The position numbers and the translations under genes were made by a program. A stretch of DNA of 40,096 nucleotides from a bacterium (GTDB taxonomy: Bacteria; Verrucomicrobiota; Kiritimatiellia; RFP12; UBA1067): positions 1 through 40,096 of the forward strand of contig JANYBJ010000315.1 of assembly GCA_025360845.1 (NCBI GenBank), written 5' to 3'. This document shows positions 24,793 to 32,887 of the stretch, piece by piece. The notes below the pieces were generated by a model that made no database searches, was not told the DNA's origin, and saw only the letters and a list, made by a program, of their open reading frames with translations. Position 1 is the stretch's first letter; each line of letters begins with the position of its first letter.

Positions 24793-24814
24793 GGGCGACC
24801 GCCGGTCGCCCCTA
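24793..24814 (-). repeat. REP-like palindrome abutting the SDR stop codon
   Basis: GGGCGACC (24793-24800) and GGTCGCCC (24804-24811) form a perfect 8-bp stem. On the minus strand the unit reads GTAGGGGCGACC and its TAG is the SDR stop codon, as with the related unit at 13013-13035. Confidence 0.65.
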
Positions 24815-25669
24815 CACCCCGCTGTACGCCGAGAACCCGCCGTCCACCGGCACGACCACACCGGTCACGAAACCGGCCGCCTGGTCCGACACCAGCCACA
24901 GCAGGGCGCCGGTCAGGTCGGACGCCTCGCCGAAGTGCCCCATCGGGGTATGCGCCAAGATCTTCGCCGAACGCGGCGTCGGCGTGCCGTCCGGATGGGT
25001 CAGCAACGCGCGGTTCTGCTCCGTCACGAAAAAGCCCGGCGCGATCGCGTTGACGCGGATGCCCGCCTTCGCCATGTGTACCGCCAGCCACTGCGTGAAG
25101 TTGTTCACCGCGGCCTTGGCGGCGCTGTACGCGGGGATCTTGGTGAGCGGGCTAAACGCGCTCATCGACGAGATGTTGATGATCACGCCCGAGCGGTTCA
25201 GCGCCATCTTCCTGGTGAAGGCCTGCGTCGGCAGCAGCGTGCCCAGAAAGTTCAGGTCGAGCACAGACTCGATGCCCTTGGTGTCGAGATCGTAGAAAGT
25301 CGCAAAATCGCGTTTATCGTTGAGCAGGTCGTCGGGATTCAGGTCTTCCATCGCCGTGGCGCCCTTGGGATGGTTGCCTCCCGCGCCGTTGATAAGGATT
25401 GAGACCGGTCCCAACTCCCTTTCAACCGCCTCGTTCGCGGCGTCCAGGCTCGCCTTCTCTAAAACGTCACAGGCCACCGCCATGGCTTTGCCGCCCGCCG
25501 CCGTGATCTGATCCGCGATCAGCTGCGCCTTTTCCAGATTCCGGCCTGCCACGGCCACGGCCGCGCCGCACTCGGCCAGCGCGATGGCCATCGCGCTGCA
25601 CAACACGCCGCTGCCGCCGGTCACCACCGCAACCTTGCCGTTCAAATCAACCTTAAATGGAACTGACAT
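24812..25669 (-). CDS. SDR oxidoreductase, D-mannonate oxidoreductase type
   Basis: Short-chain dehydrogenase of 285 residues. It has the cofactor loop [16 protein letters not shown] (16-31), [14 protein letters not shown] (92-105), and the catalytic set Ser167/168, Tyr181 and Lys185 (NISSMSAF, then AYSAAKAA). The NGAGGNHPK stretch is typical of the SDR subgroup annotated as D-mannonate oxidoreductase (fructuronate reductase), which interconverts fructuronate and mannonate; gluconate 5-dehydrogenases are close relatives. The ATG at 25669 has AGGAA upstream. It lies 20 bases after the LarA-family gene and 59 bases before gnd, so the three are probably one operon handling hexonates. Confidence 0.85.
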   Translation of the reverse strand: MSVPFKVDLNGKVAVVTGGSGVLCSAMAIALAECGAAVAVAGRNLEKAQLIADQITAAGGKAMAVACDVLEKASLDAANEAVERELGPVSILINGAGGNHPKGATAMEDLNPDDLLNDKRDFATFYDLDTKGIESVLDLNFLGTLLPTQAFTRKMALNRSGVIINISSMSAFSPLTKIPAYSAAKAAVNNFTQWLAVHMAKAGIRVNAIAPGFFVTEQNRALLTHPDGTPTPRSAKILAHTPMGHFGEASDLTGALLWLVSDQAAGFVTGVVVPVDGGFSAYSGV

Positions 25670-25689
25670 GAGAGATTCCTTTAGTTGCG

Positions 25690-26967
25690 TTACGGTTGAA
25701 ACCGTTCGCGTACGGCCCAGAGGCCGAGCGCCGGATTGCTGATATAGAAAATCTCCTCGCCGTCGGGCATCACGTTGACGCCGTCCGTCAGCGTATCCGG
25801 ATTGTAGCGTGCCAGCATCGCCTGCACGTCGGCGTACTTGAAGCCCGCGCCCTCGATCTCCTCGCGCGTGAGGCGCCCCGGCGCATAGGTGATGCCGAAG
25901 CGGCCCTCGGAGGAACCGTGGATCAGATGCGCCGCCGCGCCGAGGTTCTCGCGCAGCTCCGGGTTCGCCTTCACGGCCGCCAGCGTCCTCGGCGTGCCGC
26001 AATAGCCGTACTTGCGGATCAGCGCGTCGATCTGCGCGTCCTCGCCGAACTCCTGTACGCCGGGTGCGAGAATCAGCAGCTCGCCGCCGTCGGCCATCGC
26101 CATGCGCGTGCGGTAGATCGCCTTGTTGCCCAGCCAAGTGCTCTTGAACTCGGCGGGGTCCAGATAGACCACGCACTTCTTGAAAGGCTTCGGCACCCGC
26201 TCGAAATTCACCTCAAGCGACAGCGCCGCGGCGCGGTTGAACGCTTCGCTGTCCGGGCCCGCATAAAGTCCGCGCACGGCCAGCCCGCCGCCCGCCGCGC
26301 GGCCCACCACGGTCAGCACGTAGACCGTCTCGGGCAACAGATGGCCGAAATGCTCCGACCCGTAATTGAACAGTTTCCGCACCGGCGTGTCGGCCCGACC
26401 CATGATGCGCTCCATGCCGTACACCGCGCCCACGAAGTGGCTGCGGTTGATCGCCGTCGCGCCGCCCGTGCCCACGAACAGGTTCTTGTTGTAATTGGCC
26501 ATGCCGATCACCTCGTGCGGCACCACCTGGCCCAGCGAAAGGACGAGGTCGAAGCCGCCTTCGACCAGCAGCTTGTTGACCTGTACGGGCCAGTCGAAGT
26601 CCAGCTTACCTTCGGTGATCTCGCTCACATAGGCGGACGGCACCGTGCCCAGCGTCACCGCGTCGTTGCGCCAGTCGTGCGGCTTAAAGAGCGACAGCGG
26701 CATTTCGCCGAACATCTCGCGGATCTGGCCCGGCGTCATGGGCGAATGCGTTCCCAGCGCGGGCAGCACCGCCGCGAGACGCTCCCCGTAATACTCCCGG
26801 ACGTACCGGGTCAGGAGCCCCGCCTGAGAGTGGAGCCGGGTGAAGTCGGGCGGCAGCGCCAGCACTTTCGCGCGCGGCCCGAGCTTGTCCAGCGCCTCGA
26901 ACAGCCCCCGCTTCAACTGCGCGCGGTCAAGCACCTCGCTGACCGCACCACGTCCATAGTACAACAT
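25690..26967 (-). CDS. LarA-family (DUF2088) nickel-pincer racemase/epimerase
   Basis: This 425-residue protein belongs to the lactate-racemase family, whose members racemise or epimerise 2-hydroxyacids with a nickel-pincer nucleotide. Known members act on lactate, malate and gluconate. The active-site residues are visible: Asp41 and Arg44 (PPDFTRLH), His74 (LGTHSPMT), His151 (VVPHEVIGM), Lys161 (NYNKNLFVG) and His177 (NRSHF). Spacings D-R (3), His151-Lys161 (10) and Lys161-His177 (16) equal those of L. plantarum LarA (72/75, 174/184, 184/200), where the Lys tethers the cofactor and the last His binds nickel. The ATG at 26967 has GGAAGG upstream. The SDR next door suggests a hexonate substrate. 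No larB, larC or larE is in the window. Confidence 0.85.
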   Translation of the reverse strand: MLYYGRGAVSEVLDRAQLKRGLFEALDKLGPRAKVLALPPDFTRLHSQAGLLTRYVREYYGERLAAVLPALGTHSPMTPGQIREMFGEMPLSLFKPHDWRNDAVTLGTVPSAYVSEITEGKLDFDWPVQVNKLLVEGGFDLVLSLGQVVPHEVIGMANYNKNLFVGTGGATAINRSHFVGAVYGMERIMGRADTPVRKLFNYGSEHFGHLLPETVYVLTVVGRAAGGGLAVRGLYAGPDSEAFNRAAALSLEVNFERVPKPFKKCVVYLDPAEFKSTWLGNKAIYRTRMAMADGGELLILAPGVQEFGEDAQIDALIRKYGYCGTPRTLAAVKANPELRENLGAAAHLIHGSSEGRFGITYAPGRLTREEIEGAGFKYADVQAMLARYNPDTLTDGVNVMPDGEEIFYISNPALGLWAVRERFQP

Positions 26968-27052
26968 GAATAAACCTTCCGTTAAACGCGCATTCAAGTG
27001 TTGCACAATGCCCCCGCCAAATCAAGAGCGGGCGCATTCCCGAAAATGAGGG

Positions 27053-27082
27053 TTGTCGAAGCGGCGCGGCGTGCCGTATACT
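27053..27082 (+). promoter_or_regulatory. Predicted promoter of the LptF/G-type gene
   Basis: TTGTCG (27053-27058) and TATACT (27077-27082) are 18 bases apart. Initiation near 27089 leaves about 5 bases before the ATG at 27094, with no Shine-Dalgarno sequence, so a leaderless mRNA is implied. Confidence 0.55.
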
Positions 27083-27093
27083 CTCCCCCGTTT

Positions 27094-28191
27094 ATGCGAA
27101 TCCTCACCCGATACGTGCTGCGCGAATTCCTGGTGCCGCTGTCCTACTGCCTGATCGGCTTCTTGGGCGTTTACGTGCTTTTCGAACTGTTCGGCTCGTT
27201 CAACCGGATCGTCGAAGCGAAGCCCGAGTTTCTGACGGTGCTCTCGTTTTTCGCGGGTTACCTCTCGCCCTATCTGGAATGGCTGATCCCCGCGGCTCTG
27301 CTGCTGGCCACGCTCTACACCATGTGGAACTTCTGCCGCCACAGCGAGATCACGGCCATGCGCGCCAGCGGGATCGGCTTCTTGGTCATCGTCCGTCCGC
27401 TGCTGGCGGTAGCCTGTCTCATGGCCGTCTTCGTCGCCTGCAACAACGAGTTTTACGCGCCCTGGGCCGCCGAGCAGGCCCGCGCGTACCGCGAAAACCG
27501 GTTCACCCTGGCGGACTCCTTGGTCCAGGAGAACACGCCCTATATCAACCAGCAGGCCGGGCGCGTCTGGCGCATCAACAAGATGACGCTCGACAACCCG
27601 CGCCTGCTCGAAGGCGTGCGCCTCTCGTTCGACCGTCCCGACGGCAGCCGCCAGCTTGACATCACCTGCCGCAAGGCCGAATATCTCGACGGCCAGTGGT
27701 GGTTCTTTTATCCGCAGTACCAGCACTTCGACGAGCTGAACAACCCCGTCGCAAATCCCACACCCGCCCTTGCGGGCCTCGTGATCCGCTCCTTCCCGGA
27801 GCTCACCGAGACCCCTCGCGACTTCCTGCTCATGAACAAGGCGTGGGAGTATTACACGATCCGCGACATGTTCCACTATCTCAAGACGCACCCCAATCTT
27901 GAGGCGAAAGAGGTCGCCTCCAAGACGTTCGACATTCACGCCCGCCTGGCTGCGCCGTTTTCCTGCCTGATCATCACCCTGTTCGCGATCCCCGCGGGTG
28001 TCGCCACCGGACGTCAGAGTGTCTTCAAGGGCGTGATCTACGCGGTCGCCATGTTCTTCGGGTTCTACGCCGCTTCGCTCGGCTGCATGGTGCTGACCAA
28101 GAACCAGTTTATCCCCGTCCTGCTTGGGGCCTGGCTCCCCAACGCGCTCTTCCTCGCCGCCGGCGGATACCTCTTCTCCCGCCAGCGTTAA
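27094..28191 (+). CDS. LptF/LptG (YjgP/YjgQ) family permease
   Basis: An inner-membrane subunit of the lipopolysaccharide export ABC transporter, which extracts LPS for passage across the periplasm. The 365 residues have the family layout. An N-terminal bundle starts MRILTRYVLREFLVPLSYCL and includes LIPAALLLATLYTM and the EITAMRASGIG loop. A periplasmic beta-jellyroll spans about residues 130-250, and three C-terminal TM helices begin RLAAPFSCLIITLFAIPAGV. LptF and LptG normally pair, but only one is here, so the partner lies elsewhere. The ATG at 27094 follows a promoter almost directly. The gene is divergent from the LarA-family gene. Confidence 0.9.
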   Translation: MRILTRYVLREFLVPLSYCLIGFLGVYVLFELFGSFNRIVEAKPEFLTVLSFFAGYLSPYLEWLIPAALLLATLYTMWNFCRHSEITAMRASGIGFLVIVRPLLAVACLMAVFVACNNEFYAPWAAEQARAYRENRFTLADSLVQENTPYINQQAGRVWRINKMTLDNPRLLEGVRLSFDRPDGSRQLDITCRKAEYLDGQWWFFYPQYQHFDELNNPVANPTPALAGLVIRSFPELTETPRDFLLMNKAWEYYTIRDMFHYLKTHPNLEAKEVASKTFDIHARLAAPFSCLIITLFAIPAGVATGRQSVFKGVIYAVAMFFGFYAASLGCMVLTKNQFIPVLLGAWLPNALFLAAGGYLFSRQR

Positions 28192-28230
28192 TCCTTCCTG
28201 CGGCAGGCCTGATGGAACAGTGAGGCCGCG

Positions 28231-28715
28231 CTACCGACGCGTCGCCCATACCCACACGACCACAATCGCAAGCGACGCGAGCGTAACGGGGATGCCGCAT
28301 CGCGCGTGCTTGCGGAAGGTCAACGTCACGCCGAACCCCCGCGCCTGCTCGATCACGATCAGGTTCGCGATGCTGCCGATGGTGTGATGAGGTTGCCGGC
28401 GAAGGTGCTCGCCAGCGCCAGCACGTACCACGCTCGGCGGGCGCCCCGCCGAGGAACCTCACCAGCAGCATCACCGCCGGCACGTTGCTCACCAGGTTGC
28501 TCAGCAGCGCGCCCACACCTGTCAACGCGTAAGGGCTCGCCACGGCCACGCCATGGCCCCCCAGCCACGCGAGCAGCCGCTCGGGTGCCCCGGTCGTCTC
28601 GATCCCCGCGATCACGACGAAGAGCCCGCAGTGAGCGCCGTGATCTCGCGCGGAACCCGCGTGAAGAAAAGGGCCATCACCGCGCCTGCGACCAGCTAAG
28701 AGGGTTCATTGTGGC
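28231..28715 (-). pseudogene. Decayed ArsB/SLC13-type anion permease
   Basis: Pieces of one permease appear in order but in different frames. A short upstream piece, AGAVMALFFTRVPRE, is followed by GLFVVIAGIETTGAPERLLA and GALLSNLVSNVPAVMLLVRF. In another frame comes YVLALASTFAGNLIT, and in a third TIGSIANLIVIEQARGFGVT with IPVTLASLAIVVVWVW up to a TAG. The fragments match the C-terminal half of ArsB/YbiR-like ion transporters. At least two frameshifts, probably three, and a missing N-terminal half show it is not functional. Frameshifts from sequencing error are possible, but the lost 5' half argues for decay. Confidence 0.75.
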
Positions 28716-28781
28716 CACCATCATACGTCATCACATCGGCAGCCGCAAAGCCGAGTTCACCTCGCCAGCCATTAGAGCCGG

Positions 28782-29330
28782 CTACTTCTTGGTCGGGTGT
28801 GGCTTCACGGGACTGGCGTTGCGCTTGGCGCCGGCGGGGCTGTTGGGCTTAGGCTTGTCGGTGGAACTGCGGGGCTTGGCCTCTTCGGCGGCCTCGGCGG
28901 AGCTGCCGCTGCCGGCGTCGCCGCGCTTGACGCTGACGCCCATCCGCTTGGCGCCGCAGCGCTTGGCGGCATCCATCGCCACGACCACCTTCTCGAAGGG
29001 CACGTCGCGGTCGGCGGCGATCACGACGGGCTGGTTTTCGGGGTCGGTCAGTTTGCTGTGGATGGCCTCGTAAACGCCGTCTTCGTCGACGGTCGTGCCG
29101 TCCACGCGGATAGCGCCGTCGCGCGTGACGTCGATCTGCACCAAACGGCGGGAATCCACCGGGTCATGGGCGGACTTGGTGGCGGGGAGGTTGATCTTGA
29201 TCTGCTCCTTCACGAGAAAGGGCGTCATGACCATGACGATGATGAGCAGCACCAGCGTGATGTCGATGAACGGGATCATGTTGATCTCCGCCACAAGCTG
29301 GTACTTATCGCTGGAAGAAGCTGTTTTCAC
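28782..29330 (-). CDS. exbD: ExbD/TolR-family energy-transducing protein
   Basis: This 182-residue protein has one TM helix (IDITLVLLIIVMVMTPFLV) with the conserved proton-path Asp23 (MIPFIDITLVLL), then a periplasmic domain ending near GAKRMGVSVKRG. With ExbB it turns proton flow into work for TonB- or Tol-type systems. The last 40 residues are a Lys/Pro/Ser-rich extension (DKPKPNSPAGAKRNA) longer than usual, perhaps a cell-wall contact. It lies 12 bases after exbB. No tonB, tolA or receptor gene is in the window, so the client is unknown. Confidence 0.9.
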   Translation of the reverse strand: MKTASSSDKYQLVAEINMIPFIDITLVLLIIVMVMTPFLVKEQIKINLPATKSAHDPVDSRRLVQIDVTRDGAIRVDGTTVDEDGVYEAIHSKLTDPENQPVVIAADRDVPFEKVVVAMDAAKRCGAKRMGVSVKRGDAGSGSSAEAAEEAKPRSSTDKPKPNSPAGAKRNASPVKPHPTKK

Positions 29331-29342
29331 AATGTGGCGGTT

Positions 29343-29999
29343 TCAGAAGCGCGGCACGGCACCTTGTGCCCCCGCGGGTGGTTGTGCCTGCTGCGCGTCA
29401 CGCTCCGACAACCAGGCCGCGAGTTCGTAGACGGCCAGCTCGGTCTCGCGGGCCAGGTTCTTGATCCGGTGGACACAGTAGTTGTAGGCGGCGACGGCCG
29501 GGATGGCGACCAGCAGGCCGCAGGCGGTTGTCACCAGCGCCTCGGCAATACCGGCTGAAACCACCTCGGTGCCGCCGGAATTCACGGCGATGCTGCCAAA
29601 CGCCTTAATGATGCCCACCACGGTACCGAACAGGCCGACGAACGGGGCGAGACTGGCAATGGTCCCCAGCGCCGCCACGCCCATCTCGATCTGGTGTACC
29701 TCCAACTCGATGGCGTGCGTCATGGCGGCTTCACGGTCGACGCGCGCGTCGAACACGGCCAAAGCGGCGCGGGCCACTGGAAAACTGTATTTGCCGCAGT
29801 AAGAACGGGCGGCGTCACGCCCGCGCTCCTCGGCAATGCGTATCACATGGCGCATGAACTTCAGGGCATCGCAACGGGTGCGCCGGAACGCCCGCCAACG
29901 GTCGATGAGCACGGCCGTGGAAAAGATCGACATCAAGAGCAGGACGGAAAGCACCGGCCAGCCTTGCTTGAACATCGAGAAGAGTGAGAAATCATGCAT
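29343..29999 (-). CDS. exbB: ExbB/TolQ-family proton channel
   Basis: This 218-residue MotA/TolQ/ExbB channel forms a complex with ExbD. It has a first TM ([20 protein letters not shown]), a cytoplasmic loop, and two C-terminal TMs containing the signature [20 protein letters not shown] and [20 protein letters not shown]. The ATG at 29999 starts just before the first TM. The upstream codons of the longer ORF look non-native and are rejected. Its ribosome site is weak. The C-terminus is Gln/Ala/Pro-rich. It probably leads an exbBD operon that is divergent from the DedA gene. Confidence 0.9.
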   Translation of the reverse strand: MHDFSLFSMFKQGWPVLSVLLLMSIFSTAVLIDRWRAFRRTRCDALKFMRHVIRIAEERGRDAARSYCGKYSFPVARAALAVFDARVDREAAMTHAIELEVHQIEMGVAALGTIASLAPFVGLFGTVVGIIKAFGSIAVNSGGTEVVSAGIAEALVTTACGLLVAIPAVAAYNYCVHRIKNLARETELAVYELAAWLSERDAQQAQPPAGAQGAVPRF

Positions 30000-30124
30000 A
30001 ATAGGACATCTGGCGCGTACCGCGCCGCAACGAAATGAACGATTGAAAAATGGATTTAATTCTCTCACATGCGGCGGAGGAAGTCAAACCTGCGCCCCCG
30101 CGGAAAGGTCCGTTTTTTCTGTCG

Positions 30125-30155
30125 TTGACATCCGACAAATAATCTCCATTATATG
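30125..30155 (+). promoter_or_regulatory. Possible promoter of the DedA-family gene
   Basis: A consensus TTGACA (30125-30130) is followed after 19 bases by TATATG. The spacing is longer than optimal. The site would place the ATG at 30153 inside the -10 box, favouring the ATG at 30186. Confidence 0.4.
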
Positions 30156-30185
30156 GCTTTTACAGTGACAACAAAGGGGTCCGAG

Positions 30186-30845
30186 ATGTTGATTGAATTG
30201 TTCGAGATGACGGTGCGTTTCGTAGAGCAAACGGGATACCTGGGCGTTTTGATCATGATGACACTGGAAAGCACGTTCATCCCGTTGCCCAGCGAGTTGG
30301 TCATGCCGCAGGCGGGCTACCTTGCCGCCACGGGAAAGATGAACATCTGGATCGCCATCCTGATGGCCACGATCGGCAGCGTCCTGGGCGCACTGATCAA
30401 CTACGGGCTGGCCTACTGGCTGGGACGCCCGTTCTTCCTGAAATACGGCAAGTACGTATTGTGCCCCCCGCACAAATTCGCCAAGATGGAAACGTTCTTC
30501 CTGCGCCACGGCGAGGTGGGCACCTTCACCGGACGGCTGATCCTCGGCGTGCGGCACTTCATCTCTTTCCCGGCCGGTCTGGCACACATGAATCTCACGC
30601 GGTTCTGCCTGTATACGGGCGTGGGGGCCGGCCTCTGGGCGGCGGTTCTGGCCTGGATCGGCTATTTTGCGGGCAAGAACCAGGCGCTCCTGCACACGTA
30701 TTACCGCGAGGCGGCCCTGTCGTTGTGCGTGTTCTGTGTGCTGGTGCTGGCGGTTTACACCTTTTTCCACCGCCGCCGCCAGGCGCGGCTGGCACTCGCC
30801 GGCACAGCCGCCGAACCGGGGCCGTCGAGTGCCGCTAAACTCTGA
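30186..30845 (+). CDS. DedA-family membrane protein
   Basis: DedA proteins are inner-membrane transporters or flippases; some recycle undecaprenyl phosphate or phosphatidylethanolamine. The 219 residues carry family motifs ESTFIPLPSELVMPQAGYLA near residue 28, FLRHGEVGTFTGRLILGVRH, and FPAGLAHMNLTRFCLYTGVG, the SNARE-associated domain core with its conserved Arg residues. Several TM segments follow, ending LCVFCVLVLAVYTFF. The start at 30186 is preferred because AAAGGGG lies just upstream. Its end overlaps the convergent permease gene by 11 bases. Confidence 0.9.
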   Translation: MLIELFEMTVRFVEQTGYLGVLIMMTLESTFIPLPSELVMPQAGYLAATGKMNIWIAILMATIGSVLGALINYGLAYWLGRPFFLKYGKYVLCPPHKFAKMETFFLRHGEVGTFTGRLILGVRHFISFPAGLAHMNLTRFCLYTGVGAGLWAAVLAWIGYFAGKNQALLHTYYREAALSLCVFCVLVLAVYTFFHRRRQARLALAGTAAEPGPSSAAKL

Positions 30846-32799
30846 TCGGGAGCACGACGAAGGGTATGCCGCTCTGATAGAACTTCCGCTGGAGCGAAAA
30901 GACCGTGCCGTTGTGGAGCCAGCGGGTCCAGAGCGACTCCCTGGGGAACACCAGCTGCCCGCCGAAGATCACCGCATGCGGAAACCGCTGTGAAACAGCG
31001 GCAATGACCTTGTCGGCCTCCTCAAGGACGTCAACCCCCATATAGGCCAGTCCCTCGGAATAGTTCCCGTGACGCTGCATGAGTTCCACATAGCGCGCCA
31101 GATCTTTCTTGATCTGCGCGTCCAGATTGCTCACCTCGGACGCACCCTTGAAATTCCCCGCGTCGATCACGCCGATCTGGACAAAAATAAAGTTCTTAAA
31201 CTCCTTGCCGAAGAAGCGGGTGACATTGTACAGCGTGTGCAGCCCAAGGCCGTTGAACCCGTTCACCAGCACAACCGCCGTGCGGACCGCCGGATCGAAG
31301 ACGGGCACTTTCTCCATGACCTTCGGCTCTTTCGAGGCCATGTGAACCAGCGAGTTCAAGTGGCGGAGCATCTTGGCGACCTCGAGATAATGCCTTTTGA
31401 TGAGAACCGCCACAAAGATGAGAGAGCCCGTAACAAACAGGGTGATCCACCCGCCTTCATTGAATTTGAGGACCACCACTGAAACGAGGATCACCGTTGT
31501 CAGCATAAGGCCTGACCCGCTGACGAGGAGGCTGCGTTTCCACTTCTGATCCGACTCCTTGCGAAGGCTCCACCAATGCTTCGACATCCCAAGTTGGGAC
31601 AAGAAGAACGTGATGAAGACGTTGATGCTGTAGAAGATCACCAGGAGCTGGACCTTGCCGTGCGCAAGAACAACGGTCACCAGCGCGGCCGCACCCATGA
31701 TCAGAATGCCGTTCTGGGTCACCAGCCTGTCGCTCAGGTTTGCGAATTTGTTGGGGAACCAGCGGTCAAGCGCCATGTTCGCAATAACCCTTGGCCCCCC
31801 CAGAAAACCTGTCTGCGCGGCCACGAACAACAAAAGCGCTTCCGAAAGAAGGGTCGTGATCACAAAAACCGTTCCCCACCGGCCCCAGCCGCTTGTCATC
31901 GCCTCAAAAAGAACGGCATTGAGCGTTTTGCCCGGCTGAGGGCTCACCTTGAAAAGAAGATAAGCGACCATCAGCCCAAAAACGGTAAAGGCCAAAGACC
32001 AGACCATATAGGTCATGGTCCGCTTGCCTGTCTGAACCTTGGGTTCCCGCAGGATATTGAGCCCGTTGCTGACCGCTTCGATGCCCGTATACGTACCCGC
32101 ACCCAGGCTGTAGGAGCGGAAGATCAGCATGAGAACCCCCCACACGCCGATCTGGGCTGACGCGGCCCGGGCCTCCTTGGAGACATCGGCTACGATCTGC
32201 GGCACCTGCCCCGCATTCGTCAAGAAAGCATAAAGGATCACAAAGATGTGCGTCGCCACAAACACCAGGAAAATGGGAATCAGCGGCTCGACACTTTCCC
32301 GGGCGCCGCGCATGTTGAGGACGATCAAAACAACAATGACAACGACCGAGGCTTCGACCTTAAATACAAGCCATTCGTTGGGCAAAAAGCTGAACAGGGC
32401 CTCCACGCCGCTGGCCGCCGAAAGGGCGATGGTCAGAACATAGTCGATGAGCAGCGCGCAGCCCGAGACCATGCCCACGTTCGGGCTGAGCAGTTTGCTG
32501 GCGACCAGATAACCGCCGCCGCCGGTTGGAAAAAGCTCAATGATCTGTGAATAGCTCGCGCTGATGAGGAACACCGTGCCAACCGTCGCCAAAGCCACGA
32601 ACACGCTCAGATAGGTGTGTCCCTGCAACGCCACAAAAGCGGCTTCAGGACCATAACACGAGGAGGACAAGCCGTCCGCTCCCAGACCGATCCATGCCAG
32701 GAAAGCGATGAGCGATATCTTGTGGAACACATCGTGGTCAAACGGACTCTTGGCCCTGCCGATGAAAACGTGTTTAATCTGTCGGACAAAACTCTTCAT
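30835..32799 (-). CDS. kimA: KimA-type APC-superfamily permease (probable potassium importer)
   Basis: This 654-residue protein has about 12 TM helices and a C-terminal cytoplasmic domain of about 180 residues beginning near VPVFDPAVRTAVVLVNGF. The N-terminal signature LGADGLSSSCYGPEAAFVAL and the unwound-helix stretch IIELFPTGGGGYLVASKLL match KimA/YdaO-type potassium-proton symporters. Amino acid permeases of the same superfamily lack this tail. The tail is expected to regulate transport, in some relatives by cyclic di-AMP. The start at 32799 (MKSFVRQ) is chosen although no strong ribosome site is visible. Substrate is from family resemblance only. Confidence 0.8.
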   Translation of the reverse strand: MKSFVRQIKHVFIGRAKSPFDHDVFHKISLIAFLAWIGLGADGLSSSCYGPEAAFVALQGHTYLSVFVALATVGTVFLISASYSQIIELFPTGGGGYLVASKLLSPNVGMVSGCALLIDYVLTIALSAASGVEALFSFLPNEWLVFKVEASVVVIVVLIVLNMRGARESVEPLIPIFLVFVATHIFVILYAFLTNAGQVPQIVADVSKEARAASAQIGVWGVLMLIFRSYSLGAGTYTGIEAVSNGLNILREPKVQTGKRTMTYMVWSLAFTVFGLMVAYLLFKVSPQPGKTLNAVLFEAMTSGWGRWGTVFVITTLLSEALLLFVAAQTGFLGGPRVIANMALDRWFPNKFANLSDRLVTQNGILIMGAAALVTVVLAHGKVQLLVIFYSINVFITFFLSQLGMSKHWWSLRKESDQKWKRSLLVSGSGLMLTTVILVSVVVLKFNEGGWITLFVTGSLIFVAVLIKRHYLEVAKMLRHLNSLVHMASKEPKVMEKVPVFDPAVRTAVVLVNGFNGLGLHTLYNVTRFFGKEFKNFIFVQIGVIDAGNFKGASEVSNLDAQIKKDLARYVELMQRHGNYSEGLAYMGVDVLEEADKVIAAVSQRFPHAVIFGGQLVFPRESLWTRWLHNGTVFSLQRKFYQSGIPFVVLPIRV

Positions 32800-32887
32800 G
32801 AACAAACACCCGTACCCAGGCACGCGAAAAAACTGCGGGTGATTTTAAGCTCCCCCCTGCTCAAAAACCAGAAGAATCGTTGCTGTT

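Noticed and set aside
30060-30120. CGGA-AAGG-TCCG hairpin with a T-run near 30100-30117
   Set aside because: The stem is only 4 bp and no plus-strand gene ends nearby, so it is not called as a terminator.
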